Source: Rikenellaceae bacterium
GTDB taxonomy: Bacteria > Bacteroidota > Bacteroidia > Bacteroidales > Rikenellaceae
Length of the DNA stretch: 64,000 bases
Assembly: GCA_021201795.1 (NCBI GenBank)
Contig: JAJQEF010000041.1
Coordinates: 17,253 to 81,252, forward strand
Reading direction: 5' to 3'
Part shown: one piece after another, positions 26,321 to 35,389 of the stretch
Layout of the letters: each line of letters opens with the position of its first letter
How positions within the stretch are numbered: the stretch's first letter is position 1
The notes under the pieces: model-generated
What the model was told of the DNA's origin: nothing
Databases searched by the model: none
Seen by the model: the letters and a program-made list of their open reading frames with translations, nothing else
Made by a program: the position numbers and the translations under genes

Positions 26321-27556
26321 CTAAAAATTCATCGCTGACAGGGATTGCTCGACATTTGCCATATCCCGCATGATAGAACTGTCGAGGACTTTGGCGTAAT
26401 GCTTGGTCATCTTCGTATTGGAGTGCCCGAGTATCTTTGCTACGTTCTCTATTGATACATTGTTGGCTAAAAACACTACGGTAGCCGCCGTATGCCGGGC
26501 TACATGCGTAGTGAGCTTCTTCCCAATCCCGCACAGATCGGCGATCTCGCGCAAGTAGGCATTCATCTTCTGATTGCTTATTACCGGAAGCAGAACGCCT
26601 TTTCGTTGGCATTCCGGGTGATCGGTATATTTCTCGATTATCCGCAGGGCAACACTTAATACAGGAATATTACACATATTCCCTGTCTTTTGCCGATTTT
26701 TTCGGATCCATAATGATCCGTTGTTGTCTTTGACAAGATGTCCGGGTGTAAGTTGCTGAACGTCGATAAAGGCCATGCCGCTCATGCAGCAGAATACAAA
26801 GATGTCCCGCCCCTGTTCGAGGCGCTGCACAGGAAACCCCTTATGAATTATCCGTTCCAGTTCTTCCTGTGTCAGGAACTCGACGTTCTTTTCCTCATGC
26901 CGGAACTGGATACCGAGGAATGGGTCTTTCTTCATCCACTCATTTGCCAAAGCGATACGGACTACCTTCTTAAGGTTTTTCAAATGTTTAATCGCCGAAT
27001 TGTGCTGGCAGTGGCGCACGGTTTTCAGATAAAACTCGAAGTCCCGGATAAACTGGCCGTTCATTTCTGATAGTGAAATATCATCCTTCCCGTACTGGTG
27101 TGATATATACTCCCGAACATGGGACAGCGATGTATCAAATTTCTCGACTGTCGAAAGGGAAAAGTCAATACCGACCAATGCCCGGCATTTCTCGTTATGC
27201 TCTCTGTACACTTCGCAAAGAGTTTTACCGTTGGCTTCCTTGCCGTAATAGCGGTTCTTAATTGATAATGCCGTTACCGGTACCCCGTCTATTTCCAGTT
27301 CACGCTGCATCTGGTAAATCCTCGCCTTAACCGTACTTAAATAGTGGTTAAGCTCACGGGCGGCATGGTCTTTACCGTTGCTGCACTCCTTCGCCTGGTT
27401 CCATGACGCAACAGGCACCGTCCTCTTTACCATGACTTCTTCGATACGTCCGTTTACGGTGATACGCAGGCATATAGGCGCCTCGCCGTTCTTTCGCAGT
27501 TTCGACTTTTTGATAATAAACAACAGGCTGAACGTAGATTTTTGCATCTGTTTCAT
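26321..27556 (-). CDS. Tyrosine recombinase (integrase), Bacteroides type, intact
   Basis: Site-specific recombinase of 411 residues expected to move the island. It has an N-terminal arm-binding domain (STFSLLFIIKKSKLRKNGEA), a SAM-like core-binding domain (about 110-215), and the catalytic domain. Visible active-site residues are Lys in RQKTG (about 290), His351 and Arg354 in HVARHTAA, His378 in LGHSN and Tyr387 in KHYAKV. The first Arg of the classical set is absent (FCCMSGMAFIDV), as is known for the CTnDOT-type family. It is the only undamaged integrase of the three here and lies 233 bp from tRNA-Asp, the likely integration target. Confidence 0.92.
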   Translation of the reverse strand: MKQMQKSTFSLLFIIKKSKLRKNGEAPICLRITVNGRIEEVMVKRTVPVASWNQAKECSNGKDHAARELNHYLSTVKARIYQMQRELEIDGVPVTALSIKNRYYGKEANGKTLCEVYREHNEKCRALVGIDFSLSTVEKFDTSLSHVREYISHQYGKDDISLSEMNGQFIRDFEFYLKTVRHCQHNSAIKHLKNLKKVVRIALANEWMKKDPFLGIQFRHEEKNVEFLTQEELERIIHKGFPVQRLEQGRDIFVFCCMSGMAFIDVQQLTPGHLVKDNNGSLWIRKNRQKTGNMCNIPVLSVALRIIEKYTDHPECQRKGVLLPVISNQKMNAYLREIADLCGIGKKLTTHVARHTAATVVFLANNVSIENVAKILGHSNTKMTKHYAKVLDSSIMRDMANVEQSLSAMNF

Positions 27557-27671
27557 AACACTTGAATTTTGATGTTAAAACTAATAATTCAAGTCCATTT
27601 TGGCTTTACGCAAAACACTGTGAATCAGAACATAAAAACCTAATTCGTGGAACTAAGCGGGAAAATAAAAA

Positions 27672-27713
27672 GTCCCACGATTTGCCCCGTGAAAAAGAGT
27701 ATAAATCGTGGGA
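27672..27713. repeat. Right copy of the 13-bp repeat, with an inverted partner
   Basis: GTCCCACGATTTG (27672-27684) repeats the motif found at 18179. Here it forms an 11-bp inverted repeat with AAATCGTGGGA (27703-27713), so it could fold as a hairpin or be a dyad for a protein. It stands 116 bp upstream of the intact integrase. Confidence 0.6.
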
Positions 27714-27728
27714 TTTTGCACTTTTAGC

Positions 27729-27763
27729 AAAAAAAAACCTTCGAAAACTGCTCGTTTTCAAGG
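27729..27763 (-). terminator. Intrinsic terminator of tRNA-Asp
   Basis: On the minus strand the stem CCTTGAAAAC / GTTTTCGAAGG (one bulged base) with loop GAGCA is followed by nine T. It begins about 26 bp after the CCA end of the tRNA. Confidence 0.8.
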
Positions 27764-27788
27764 CTTTACCGTGATTTGCATCACTCTC

Positions 27789-27865
27789 TGGCGGTATGGA
27801 CGGGACTCGAACCCGCGACCCCCTGCGTGACAGGCAGGTATTCTAACCAGCTGAACTACCACACC
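27789..27865 (-). tRNA. tRNA-Asp (anticodon GTC)
   Basis: A complete cloverleaf: acceptor GGTGTGG with CCATACC (one G-T pair), anticodon stem CCTGC with GCAGG around loop CTGTCAC, T-loop GGTTCGAGTCC, discriminator G and an encoded CCA end. Its 3' end faces the integrative island, the usual geometry for integration into a tRNA gene. The anticodon GTC reads Asp codons. Promoter and terminator are both visible. Confidence 0.96.
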
Positions 27866-27899
27866 GTTTTCTGATTAAGATCTCTCCCGTTCAGCAGTG

Positions 27900-27930
27900 C
27901 AAATATAATACAAAATTCAAAAAGCGCAAA
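27900..27930 (-). promoter_or_regulatory. Promoter of tRNA-Asp
   Basis: On the minus strand TTTG, a 19-bp spacer and TATATTTG form a full Bacteroidota promoter (TTTG, 17-23 bp, TAnnTTTG), ending 34 bp before the tRNA. It is the best promoter match in the window. Confidence 0.72.
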
Positions 27931-27935
27931 ATATA

Positions 27936-28472
27936 TCAGGAATTTTTAAAAAAAGAAAAATTCACACTTCCATAACTTCTTGTTTCAAAACATCTTGAAT
28001 CGTCCGAGAAATTTATATTTTTAGAATGTTCGAGAATAAAAATACAGTTTTCAGTCAATAAACCATTGCTAAAAATCATTTCCGGCAGCGTTTCCGAATC
28101 ATTAATATCATACGGCGGATCGGCAAAAATTATATCGAACTTCCTTTTGCACGATTTAATGTAAAGAAACGCATTAGCCTTAACACAAAACAAGTTCTCC
28201 AGATTAAGTTTTTTAGCAGTATTACGTATAAAATTATGGTGGACAGCATTCAACTCTACGGAAGTAACCGATTCCGCCCCCCTGGAAATAAACTCGAGAC
28301 TTATAGATCCGGTACCTGAAAATAGATCCAATACGGCAATATCCTCCAAATCATAATTACTATTAAGGACATTGAATAAATTCTCCTTTGCAAAATCAGT
28401 CGTAGGACGAGCCCTGAGATTGCCAGGAGGAGATATAATTTTACCTTTTAGTTTACCGCTAATTATTCTCAT
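27936..28472 (-). CDS. rsmD: 16S rRNA (guanine966-N2)-methyltransferase RsmD
   Basis: Methylates G966 of 16S rRNA in the small ribosomal subunit. The protein has 178 residues, normal for the family, and starts MRIISGKLKGKIISPP as RsmD proteins do. AdoMet motif VLDLFSGTGSISLEF and catalytic FADPPYDI are visible. It overlaps the stop of the DUF3822 gene by 4 bp, an arrangement common in Bacteroidota. Confidence 0.95.
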   Translation of the reverse strand: MRIISGKLKGKIISPPGNLRARPTTDFAKENLFNVLNSNYDLEDIAVLDLFSGTGSISLEFISRGAESVTSVELNAVHHNFIRNTAKKLNLENLFCVKANAFLYIKSCKRKFDIIFADPPYDINDSETLPEMIFSNGLLTENCIFILEHSKNINFSDDSRCFETRSYGSVNFSFFKNS

Positions 28473-29131
28473 AAATAATCCCGAACATAATTTAAACGTT
28501 CATCATTAACGTCACCCTGCAGCAGTATAGGATAAGTCTTTCCCAGGCTTGTAAAGACCAACTTAAGATGTCCGGTAATAAAAGAACAATCTTTTAATGC
28601 CAGACAATCGGCATATATAATTTTACCATTCTCTGCCGTTGCCAGACAAATATCATCACCACTAAAGTCAAGAATCATATTACCGGAAGTATTCATGGCT
28701 TTAAGACATACCTCCGATAGAACACATCCGAACTCGGCTTTATTTCCCAAAGAGACAAAAAAAGTTTCATAAATATTTTTATCCACACTGAAAATCACCA
28801 TTAAATCGCCTATTGCAACAGGGATAATTTTTTCCTGAACTTCATTTATATCTAATGAACTTAGGCGGAAGTAACTTTTGATCAATCCGGGATCGTAAAT
28901 TTCTTTAGGAACAATAACTGATTTATGGCTTTCGAATTCAACTTTAATATTATCCTTATCCGAAGTTTGTTCTATAAGAAATTTGCGAATATGATCCGAG
29001 TCTCTGCAGTCCTCGAAATTAATTTTCCGGCCATTATCAAAACAAAGTCCATCCGCTGAAACGCGAATGGACATTATATTTCTCAAGCCGGAATTTTTAT
29101 TATTATTCACGACATCGTTTATTTGATCCAA
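28469..29131 (-). CDS. DUF3822 family protein
   Basis: A 220-residue protein of the DUF3822 group, recognised by its actin-like-fold features (ISIRV-like strand, MILDFSGDDICLATAENGKI) and by its constant position before rsmD in Bacteroidota. The function is unknown. An ASKHA-like fold is likely from the strand-glycine patterns, but active-site motifs are weak. It is separated by 6 bp from the gene upstream and overlaps rsmD, so translation is coupled. Confidence 0.78.
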   Translation of the reverse strand: MDQINDVVNNNKNSGLRNIMSIRVSADGLCFDNGRKINFEDCRDSDHIRKFLIEQTSDKDNIKVEFESHKSVIVPKEIYDPGLIKSYFRLSSLDINEVQEKIIPVAIGDLMVIFSVDKNIYETFFVSLGNKAEFGCVLSEVCLKAMNTSGNMILDFSGDDICLATAENGKIIYADCLALKDCSFITGHLKLVFTSLGKTYPILLQGDVNDERLNYVRDYL

Positions 29132-29137
29132 CTTCTA

Positions 29138-29755
29138 TTATTCCCAGTTTCCGGCTTCATTGTTAGCTTCCGTAAGAGAACCAACTTTAAGGCCTGGGTA
29201 TCTGTTCAATGTGTTTTTTGTACGGTCGATCAGGTTTATTAACTCCTGACGATCCAAATCATGAAGGAAAGTTTTATAAGGAGCCTTAGCTTCGAAAACC
29301 TGAACTACAACACTGGATTCCGTTTCAATTTCAGCAGCATCCATTATAAATTCCTGACCGCCCGAGAAAGGAATAATACGAATTTCCTGAATATCCCTTT
29401 CAGTAAATCCGCGTCCGGAATATATAGTATCTTTTACGGGCATTTGGAAATTCACAATTCTAACAAGACCCTGCGCAACAGCCAAAGAGTCATCCATAGA
29501 ACCGACCGACATCTGATACGTTAAGGAATCGTGAAGAACGAAATTTATCAGAGTATCGAAACTCGAAGTAAATCTTCCATTTACCTGCTTGTAAGCCCTC
29601 TGTGCAGAGCGAATATCTTTTAAGCGTTGAACAACAACAGTTTCCCTTAATTTACGTTCTTTTTCAAACTCCATCGGTGAGGCAAACTGCCTATATAACA
29701 CCCAACATAAAACTATCGTGAGTAATAATAGAATAAGTTGAATTACTTTTTTCAT
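29138..29755 (-). CDS. Membrane-anchored protein of unknown function, pilin-like start
   Basis: 205 residues with one N-terminal membrane helix (IQLILLLLTIVLCWVLYRQF) and a soluble domain outside the membrane. The segment KDIRSAQRAYKQVNGRFTSSFDTL directly after the helix resembles the start of type II secretion pseudopilins, but the prepilin cleavage site is not seen. It is the first gene of the operon leading to DUF3822 and rsmD. I cannot assign a function. Confidence 0.7.
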   Translation of the reverse strand: MKKVIQLILLLLTIVLCWVLYRQFASPMEFEKERKLRETVVVQRLKDIRSAQRAYKQVNGRFTSSFDTLINFVLHDSLTYQMSVGSMDDSLAVAQGLVRIVNFQMPVKDTIYSGRGFTERDIQEIRIIPFSGGQEFIMDAAEIETESSVVVQVFEAKAPYKTFLHDLDRQELINLIDRTKNTLNRYPGLKVGSLTEANNEAGNWE

Positions 29756-29833
29756 CGTTATTTTAATTAAGTTTGTATGCGCTTCATGAAAATATCAGGC
29801 ATTAAAGATATATAAAAATAAAATACAATCCCA

Positions 29834-31249
29834 ATGCTGAGCAAACATATTTCGTCTCAAATTTACGGTAATTTTAATTTTGTTCCAACATCCGGGCAAA
29901 AAAATTTAATCGAAAAGCTCTCGGAATTCACTTCCGAGCCCTTTAACAGTAAAATAATAATTGTCAACGGGTATGCCGGAACAGGAAAAACTTCCATAAT
30001 TTCAGCATATGTCAAGGCACTTAAAAAATTAAATATTAAAAGCGTTCTGTTGGCCCCTACAGGACGTGCAGCAAAAATCATGGCTAATTTTTCCGGACAG
30101 AGCGCATTCACTATTCATAAAAAAATTTACCGGCAAAAATCGTTGTCTTCTGAATTTTCATCCTTCAGCCTTGCACCGAACCTCAACAAAGATGCCGTAT
30201 TTATAGTGGACGAAGTGTCGATGCTATCTAATTATTCGATGGATAATAACATCTTCGGAAGCGGAAGATTATTGGACGATCTTATGAAATTCGTAAAAAA
30301 CGGAACAAACTGCAAATTGGTTCTTGTGGGGGATTGCGCACAGCTGCCTCCGGTAGGCCTTGATAATTCTCCGGCATTAGACGCCGACCGTATGTCGCAG
30401 TACGGGGATATAGAATTGGTCACGCTGGACGAAGTAATGAGGCAGGAAGAGAGTTCGGGGATACTATTTAATGCAACATTGATCCGCTGTATGATCGAAG
30501 AAAACATAATAGACATTCCGATGTTCCGGACAACTTTTCCCGATATTCACAGCATCGAGGGAGGTGAATTTCTTGAAAAAGTATCAGAATCATATGACAA
30601 ATACGGCATAAACGATACTATCGTAATTACTCGTTCCAATAAAAGGGCTAACAAATTCAACGAAGGAATAAGACGGTACGTTCTTAGCAGGGACGAAAAG
30701 TTAAATTCAGGAGACATGCTTATGATAGTCAAAAACAATTATTATTTTGCCGCAAAAAAAGAAAATGAAGAGTCTGATTTTATCGCCAACGGCGACACAG
30801 CCGAACTGGTAAAAATCAAAAAGTTCGATGAACAATTCGGTTTTAACTTTGCAGATGTGCGCCTTAGGTTTCCTGATTACAACGATATGGAACTCGACTG
30901 TAAGATCAATCTGGACACACTCGAAAGCATCTCGCCATCCCTAACATCAGAGCAAAGCAGGGAGCTTTTTTATAAAGTAGAAGAGGATTATTTTAACCTG
31001 AAAACAAAGAAAAAACGTTACGCTGCTATAAGGGAAGACCCTTACTTCAACGCCCTGCAGGTTAAGTTCGCATACTCGGTAACGTGCCACAAATCACAAG
31101 GAGGTCAATGGAGCTGCGTTTTTATAGACAAGATGCTCTTCGGTGAAGAATCGATGTCCAGGTATCTTATGCGGTGGCTGTACACCGCTATTACAAGAGC
31201 GACAGAGAAAATTTATCTGGTCAATTTCGACGAGAGGTTTTTCGAATAA
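29834..31249 (+). CDS. RecD-like DNA helicase (superfamily 1)
   Basis: ATP-dependent helicase of 471 residues. Walker A GYAGTGKTS lies at residues 46-54, motif Ia LLAPTGRAAKIM, Walker B FIVDEVSML, motif III LVLVGDCAQLPPVG and the C-terminal UvrD-like motif YSVTCHKSQGGQWSCVFID with MRWLYTAITRATEKIYLV. It lacks the long N-terminal region of RecD2, and RecB/RecC partners are not nearby. A short RecD/Pif1-like repair helicase is the best description. Confidence 0.9.
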   Translation: MLSKHISSQIYGNFNFVPTSGQKNLIEKLSEFTSEPFNSKIIIVNGYAGTGKTSIISAYVKALKKLNIKSVLLAPTGRAAKIMANFSGQSAFTIHKKIYRQKSLSSEFSSFSLAPNLNKDAVFIVDEVSMLSNYSMDNNIFGSGRLLDDLMKFVKNGTNCKLVLVGDCAQLPPVGLDNSPALDADRMSQYGDIELVTLDEVMRQEESSGILFNATLIRCMIEENIIDIPMFRTTFPDIHSIEGGEFLEKVSESYDKYGINDTIVITRSNKRANKFNEGIRRYVLSRDEKLNSGDMLMIVKNNYYFAAKKENEESDFIANGDTAELVKIKKFDEQFGFNFADVRLRFPDYNDMELDCKINLDTLESISPSLTSEQSRELFYKVEEDYFNLKTKKKRYAAIREDPYFNALQVKFAYSVTCHKSQGGQWSCVFIDKMLFGEESMSRYLMRWLYTAITRATEKIYLVNFDERFFE

Positions 31250-31282
31250 TTATTTAAAATGCTATATTCGTAAAAAAATTCC

Positions 31283-32077
31283 ATGCAGCAATATTTGGCT
31301 CTTCTAGACCACATCAAAAAGAATGGGGTTCAGAAAAACGACCGTACCGGCACCGGTACTTTAAGCGCATTCGGGCATCAGATGAGATTCGATCTATCTG
31401 AAGGGTTTCCGCTTTTAACCACAAAAAAATTATACCTAAGGGCAATAATCCATGAACTTCTATGGTTCCTTAAAGGCGATACGAACATAAAATACCTTAC
31501 TGATAACAACGTACATATCTGGGACGAATGGGCAGATGAAAACGGCAATCTGGGACCGGTTTACGGCTACCAGTGGAGAAGCTGGCACGCATGCGACGGG
31601 AGGGTTATAGACCAAATTTCAGATGTTGTCGAAAGAATAAAAAAAGACCCGGATTCACGAAGACTGATAGTCAGCGCGTGGAACGTAGGGGATTTGGATA
31701 AAATGGCGTTGGCTCCGTGTCATGCTCTGTTCCAATTTTACGCAGCTGAAGGGAAATTATCATGCCAATTATACCAGAGAAGTGCGGATGTGTTCCTCGG
31801 TGTACCGTTTAACATCGCGTCTTATGCATTGCTTACAATGATGATCGCACAGGTTACGGGTCTGCAACCAGGAGAATTCGTTCATTCGTTCGGCGACGCC
31901 CACATTTATTTGAACCATTTAGAGCAGGTCGACCTTCAGTTGACACGAACTCCGCGCGAGCTTCCGGTTATGGAAATAAACCCGGATGTAAAATCTATCT
32001 TGGAATTTAAATTCGAAGACTTCGCACTTAAAAATTACGATCCTTATCCTACAATTAAAGGAGAGATTTCTGTTTAA
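31283..32077 (+). CDS. thyA: Thymidylate synthase
   Basis: Makes dTMP from dUMP using methylene-tetrahydrofolate. The length of 264 is that of classical ThyA. Visible features are the start [20 protein letters not shown], the dUMP-binding DRTGTGTLS loop, the catalytic Cys in [12 protein letters not shown] and the end [20 protein letters not shown]. It is followed by folA after 4 bp, the usual coupling because the reaction produces dihydrofolate. Confidence 0.98.
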   Translation: MQQYLALLDHIKKNGVQKNDRTGTGTLSAFGHQMRFDLSEGFPLLTTKKLYLRAIIHELLWFLKGDTNIKYLTDNNVHIWDEWADENGNLGPVYGYQWRSWHACDGRVIDQISDVVERIKKDPDSRRLIVSAWNVGDLDKMALAPCHALFQFYAAEGKLSCQLYQRSADVFLGVPFNIASYALLTMMIAQVTGLQPGEFVHSFGDAHIYLNHLEQVDLQLTRTPRELPVMEINPDVKSILEFKFEDFALKNYDPYPTIKGEISV

Positions 32078-32081
32078 ATAT

Positions 32082-32606
32082 ATGATATCAATAATCGTAG
32101 CCATAGCAAAGAACGGTGTCATAGGATGTGAGAACAAACTTATCTGGCATATACCGGAAGATCTTAAAAGATTTAAAGCCATAACCTACGGCCATCCGGT
32201 GGTTATGGGAAGAAAAACATTCGAGTCTATCGGAAGGCCCCTTTCTGGAAGAACAAACGTAATAATCACCCGTAATCCGGATTATAACCCGGAAAATTGC
32301 GTGACAGTAGACAGCATAGAAAAAGTAAAAGAACTTTTCTCCGATGAAAACGAAGAGATCTTCATCATAGGCGGAGGAGAGATATACAGGCAGTTCATCC
32401 CCATAGCTGATAAAATTTACGTTACCGAAGTAAGTTCCGATTTCAATGGCGATACTTTTTTTCCTGAAATCTCCAACGAAGAATGGAAGGAAACGTTGAA
32501 CGAACCGGGTAAAGACGGCAATAATATCCCGTACGATTACGTTTTTAAGGAATATACCAGAAAATCAGATCATGATAGAAGAACCGAGGTTAGTATCGAT
32601 CGATGA
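32082..32606 (+). CDS. folA: Dihydrofolate reductase
   Basis: Reduces dihydrofolate made by ThyA, using NADPH. 174 residues. The substrate loop IAKNGVIGCENKLIWHIPED, the NADPH contact GHPVVMGRKTFESIGRPL and IIGGGEIYRQF are present, with the active-site acid following IWHIP. Its 3' end overlaps the start of the AraC-type gene by 35 bp. Confidence 0.97.
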   Translation: MISIIVAIAKNGVIGCENKLIWHIPEDLKRFKAITYGHPVVMGRKTFESIGRPLSGRTNVIITRNPDYNPENCVTVDSIEKVKELFSDENEEIFIIGGGEIYRQFIPIADKIYVTEVSSDFNGDTFFPEISNEEWKETLNEPGKDGNNIPYDYVFKEYTRKSDHDRRTEVSIDR

Positions 32607-33447
32607 AATAAGGAAGTCTGTCAATTCCATTTCTCTCTCTGATAATTTAATAATTTCCAGCGACTTCGAATCCATGCGCATAATGTCCGGATTCCCTGTA
32701 AAAGTCGATGGAATTATTATATCGATATGTCTCGAAGGATCGATCCAACTTACGATCGGAATGAAAAAATACAAAATTCAGAAAAACGACATGATGTTTA
32801 TTTTACCGGGTAATATCATAAAAACGATGGCTAGAAGCGATGATTTCGATTCGGTATCGATGATATTTTCCAGGGATAATCTCATGAGTATTCACATCGA
32901 TATTCCCTCTATGCTTCCGACGATGTTGAGTATAAAGGAAAACCCTATCAAAAGGCTGACGGAAAGAGAAATAAAAATTCTCATGAAATATTCCGAAATC
33001 ATTAACAGCAGATCTTCGGCGGTTAACGGAATAAACCGAAATGAAATAGTTTACCATCTTCTTATGGCATTGTTTTTTGAGATTAGCAATTTCTACAGCG
33101 TAGCTCTCGAATTGCAGAAAAACAAATCCAGGAAGGACGTTATTTTCGAGCAATTTGACAACCTCGTTTTACAGCACCACAAAGAATCGCGCAGCGTAAC
33201 ATTTTACGCGCAGAAATTATTTATCACCCCTAAACACTTATCCTTCGTCGTCAAAGAAGTTACGGGTAAAACCGCTGTGGAATGGATAGACACTTACATT
33301 ATACTGGAAAGTATGTCATTGCTGAAATTTTCGGATATGACGGTCAAACAGATTTCCGCCCATCTGAATTTCCCTAATCAGTCGTTTTTCAGCAAATTCT
33401 TCAAACGACACACCAATATGTCACCGAGCCAATATAAGGCTAAATAA
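32572..33447 (+). CDS. AraC-family transcriptional regulator
   Basis: 291 residues: an N-terminal cupin-like sensing domain (VDGIIISICLEGSIQLTIG, KNDMMFILPG) and a C-terminal AraC double HTH (VTFYAQKLFITPKHLSFVVKE and MTVKQISAHLNFPNQSFFSKF, ending FKRHTNMSPSQYKAK). The start chosen overlaps folA by 35 bp; the next internal Met would remove the first strands of the cupin. Co-transcription with thyA-folA is likely from the overlap, but the target genes are unknown. Confidence 0.88.
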   Translation: MIEEPRLVSIDEIRKSVNSISLSDNLIISSDFESMRIMSGFPVKVDGIIISICLEGSIQLTIGMKKYKIQKNDMMFILPGNIIKTMARSDDFDSVSMIFSRDNLMSIHIDIPSMLPTMLSIKENPIKRLTEREIKILMKYSEIINSRSSAVNGINRNEIVYHLLMALFFEISNFYSVALELQKNKSRKDVIFEQFDNLVLQHHKESRSVTFYAQKLFITPKHLSFVVKEVTGKTAVEWIDTYIILESMSLLKFSDMTVKQISAHLNFPNQSFFSKFFKRHTNMSPSQYKAK

Positions 33448-33448
33448 A

Positions 33449-34456
33449 TCACTTATTAGTTTTAAGAGTATAGCTGAGCCCTATCCCAATGGAGTAATTG
33501 AACTGTATTTTCCTTTTCTTATCATCCGGCATAGCCTCCCTGTCGTATATCATCAGCCAATACAGGGATGTCGTAAGAAACTTGACCGGTGTAAAATCGA
33601 GTTTATTTTCCCAGCGTGCGATCGGCGAAATGGAAAAATCGTAAAAAGAATAAAATTTGGAATCAAAGGTCAACATGTCCTTTGCGAATTTTTTCCTGTA
33701 ATTTATATTTACAGAGGGTCCGCCCATAGGTTTTACGTGCTTGCCAGGGTCTATACCGTGAGCTCCGTTTTCGGATAATTCATCATTTAACACGAACAAC
33801 AGGGTTCCTGTCAAAGGCGATATAACGATTTTCCACGGAGAATCCTTCGGATTGTAAGTGAAACCGAGACCCAGTTCTATTGTTCCCGGGGACATAAAAT
33901 CCGAAACAAGCGTCTCGTTAGTTCTGGACTTGTATCCTTTCATGTATTGCGACCGCATATTGAACCTTCCGGAATAGGACCAGTTGTCGTTAATAGACCA
34001 TGCGATCAAAGAACTTAATTCGAATTTATCCTCATTTTTAAAAACAGTGGTATCTATTATGCTCACCCCAAAACGTGTGTCGAACCTGGTAGTGACAGAG
34101 AGCTTTTCTTTAGTATACTTATAGATCATATTAAGAGTAGACAATCCGTTGAAAGTATTGTCCCCTCCGGCGGCCCAATTCGAGAAATATATCTGTGTAG
34201 CCTGGACAGCCGCATTGAGTTCGAAAGAATTACGATCCTTTCTCTGCCGCTTCCTCTCCGCCGCCCACATACTTTCAGTAAGATATTCAGGACCGAACAT
34301 TTCTCCTGCAGCAAGACTATGGGAGTCCGGAGATATTCAGACAGCATCTATATCGGCCCCATAATCGTATTTCATACTGAATTGGGAGAATAATTCGATT
34401 CAGCAGAATAAATTGACAAAAAATAAAACAAAGACAGAACGCAGAATTATATTCAT
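33449..34456 (-). pseudogene. DUF3078 outer-membrane protein with two in-frame UGA codons
   Basis: The body (283 residues from MFGPEYLTES) is a DUF3078 beta-barrel-like protein: SFELNAAVQATQIYFSNWAA with the conserved NWAAGG, repeated amphipathic strands, and a final strand ending GIGLSYTLKTNK. Upstream, the same frame extends without any indel to an ATG at 34454-34456 that opens a signal peptide (MNIILRSVFVLFFVNLFC). It is interrupted by TGA at 34400-34402 and 34337-34339. Between and after these the reading is protein-like (SMKYDYGADIDAV, ISPDSHSLAAGEMFGPE). Both TGA are one base from TGG (Trp). Without readthrough, only an unsecreted product from 34300 could be made. Confidence 0.78.
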
Positions 34457-34510
34457 ACCACTTAAACTTATCCGACCGTAAAATTAACATGTTATGCATA
34501 GAAAATTCAT

Positions 34511-34518
34511 TATTTTTG
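34511..34518 (+). promoter_or_regulatory. Putative -7 element for nfo
   Basis: TATTTTTG matches TAnnTTTG and ends 25 bp before the nfo start codon; no strong -33 box is seen. Confidence 0.42.
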
Positions 34519-34543
34519 CATTAGAAGTAAAAAACTCTATACA

Positions 34544-35389
34544 ATGAAGTATTTCGGTGCACACGTCAGCGCTGCAGGGGGGGTAGAAAATTCTCCGTTA
34601 AATGCGTTTAAAATAGGAGCTAAAGCGTTTGCTCTGTTTACAAAAAACCAACGTCAATGGGTCGCTAAACCATTAACAGAAGCCTCGATCACCGGTTTCA
34701 AGAAAAATTGCGAAGAACTGGGCTATCTTCCCAAATACATTCTTCCGCACGACAGCTATTTGATAAACCTCGGACATCCGGACAATGAACTCATAAAAAA
34801 ATCTAGGGGATCTTTTAACGAAGAAATGACACGGTGCGAGCAATTAGGTCTGGATAGACTGAATTTTCATCCAGGAAGCAACCTCCGCGAAATAAGCGAA
34901 GAAGAATGTATGGACCGTATCGCGGAATCCATAAATATAGCATTGGAAATTACAAACGGCGTAACTGCAGTAATAGAGAACACGGCAGGCCAAGGGTCCA
35001 ATCTCGGATATAAATTCGAACACCTGCGATATATTATCGACAGGGTTGAAGATAAAAGCCGTGTAGGCGTGTGCCTCGACACATGCCATCTCGCTGCTTC
35101 TGGATACCATTTGGAGACTGTGGAGAACTGCAACGAGACTTTTGGGGAGTTCGACCGCATAGTAGGCTTCGGATATCTGCGGGGAATGCACCTCAACGAT
35201 TCGCTAAAACCCACAGGAAGCCATCTGGATAGACATCAACCGTTAGGTAAAGGACAATTGGGACTGACCGTATTCCAATATATTGCCAGAGATAAAAGAT
35301 TCGACGATATTCCGTTAATACTTGAAACCCCTGACGAGAGTAAATGGGCGGAAGAAATAAGCCTTCTTTACAGTTTTACAGAAGGATAA
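34544..35389 (+). CDS. nfo: Endonuclease IV (AP endonuclease)
   Basis: Cleaves DNA at abasic sites in base-excision repair. 281 residues with the start [17 protein letters not shown] and zinc-ligand motifs [57 protein letters not shown] and LILETPDE. It is alone on its strand and converges on the large outer-membrane protein gene, with no gap between stop codons. Confidence 0.97.
   Translation: MKYFGAHVSAAGGVENSPLNAFKIGAKAFALFTKNQRQWVAKPLTEASITGFKKNCEELGYLPKYILPHDSYLINLGHPDNELIKKSRGSFNEEMTRCEQLGLDRLNFHPGSNLREISEEECMDRIAESINIALEITNGVTAVIENTAGQGSNLGYKFEHLRYIIDRVEDKSRVGVCLDTCHLAASGYHLETVENCNETFGEFDRIVGFGYLRGMHLNDSLKPTGSHLDRHQPLGKGQLGLTVFQYIARDKRFDDIPLILETPDESKWAEEISLLYSFTEG

Noticed and set aside
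1..34456. Recoding of TAG or TGA as sense codons to explain in-frame stops
   Set aside because: TAG and TGA are ordinary stops for intact genes here, for example TAG at 12826-12828 and 14688-14690, and TGA at 9757-9759 and 11924-11926; several broken genes also have indels.
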